Source: an uncultured Polaribacter sp.
GTDB taxonomy: Bacteria > Bacteroidota > Bacteroidia > Flavobacteriales > Flavobacteriaceae
DNA length: 48,933 nucleotides
Assembly (NCBI GenBank): GCA_913050305.1
Contig: CAJXAS010000002.1
Span: forward strand, 1 to 48,933
Direction: 5' to 3'
Under the pieces are notes generated by a model. It saw only the letters and a program-made list of their open reading frames with translations. It had not been told where the DNA came from and searched no databases. Positions 48,851 to 48,933 of the stretch are shown piece by piece (position 1 is the stretch's first letter; every line of letters begins with the position of its first letter). A program made the position numbers and the translations under genes.

Positions 48851-48933
48851 TTAGATATTTTCTGCTAACCAATCTCCGACTTCTTTCGTTCCGTAGGCTT
48901 TTCCACCATCTGCTAAATCTTCTGTAACCATTC
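48851..48933 (-). CDS. C-terminal fragment, possibly an isocitrate/isopropylmalate dehydrogenase-type protein (N-terminal part off the right edge)
   Basis: Minus frame ends ...MVTEDLADGGKAYGTKEVGDWLAENI* ; 27 codons only, so function is tentative. Confidence 0.45.
   Translation of the reverse strand, partial: MVTEDLADGGKAYGTKEVGDWLAENI

Noticed and set aside
1-48933. Search for CRISPR arrays, transposases, toxin-antitoxin or defence modules, tRNA/rRNA
   Set aside because: None seen by eye; gaps are short and genes are core metabolic or envelope functions. tRNAscan-SE, Infernal and defence-finder runs would be needed to be certain.

Overview
AT-rich chromosomal window from a Flavobacteriaceae-like Bacteroidota (Polaribacter/Tenacibaculum type, inferred from protein families and TAnnTTTG-like promoter motifs). 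It is dense, mostly core-genome coding sequence: about 48 genes, two of them cut by the window edges. I see no transposase, integrase, phage module, CRISPR array, rRNA or tRNA. Recognisable genes include rocD, rlmD, phhB, ung, a mutS2-like gene, lgt, yidD, cysS, meaB, miaA, tpx, dgkA, ftsK, lolA, an lptF/G-type permease, ribB, pepE, idi, prfC and several PPIases. Items most worth follow-up: (1) a cysteine-synthase/CBS-like gene next to a serine-palmitoyltransferase-like gene, a plausible sulfonolipid (capnine) first-step pair; (2) a RibB protein whose RibA domain has lost the zinc cysteines; (3) a Carboxypep-like / DUF6702 / tandem M1-peptidase cluster with nested inverted repeats upstream of the second peptidase; (4) ornithine aminotransferase with a four-cysteine insertion; (5) a lipoprotein/beta-barrel pair with overlapping genes; (6) a PTPS-like enzyme plus pterin dehydratase; (7) a MutS2-like protein without the Smr domain. 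No clearly new defence or mobile system is visible.
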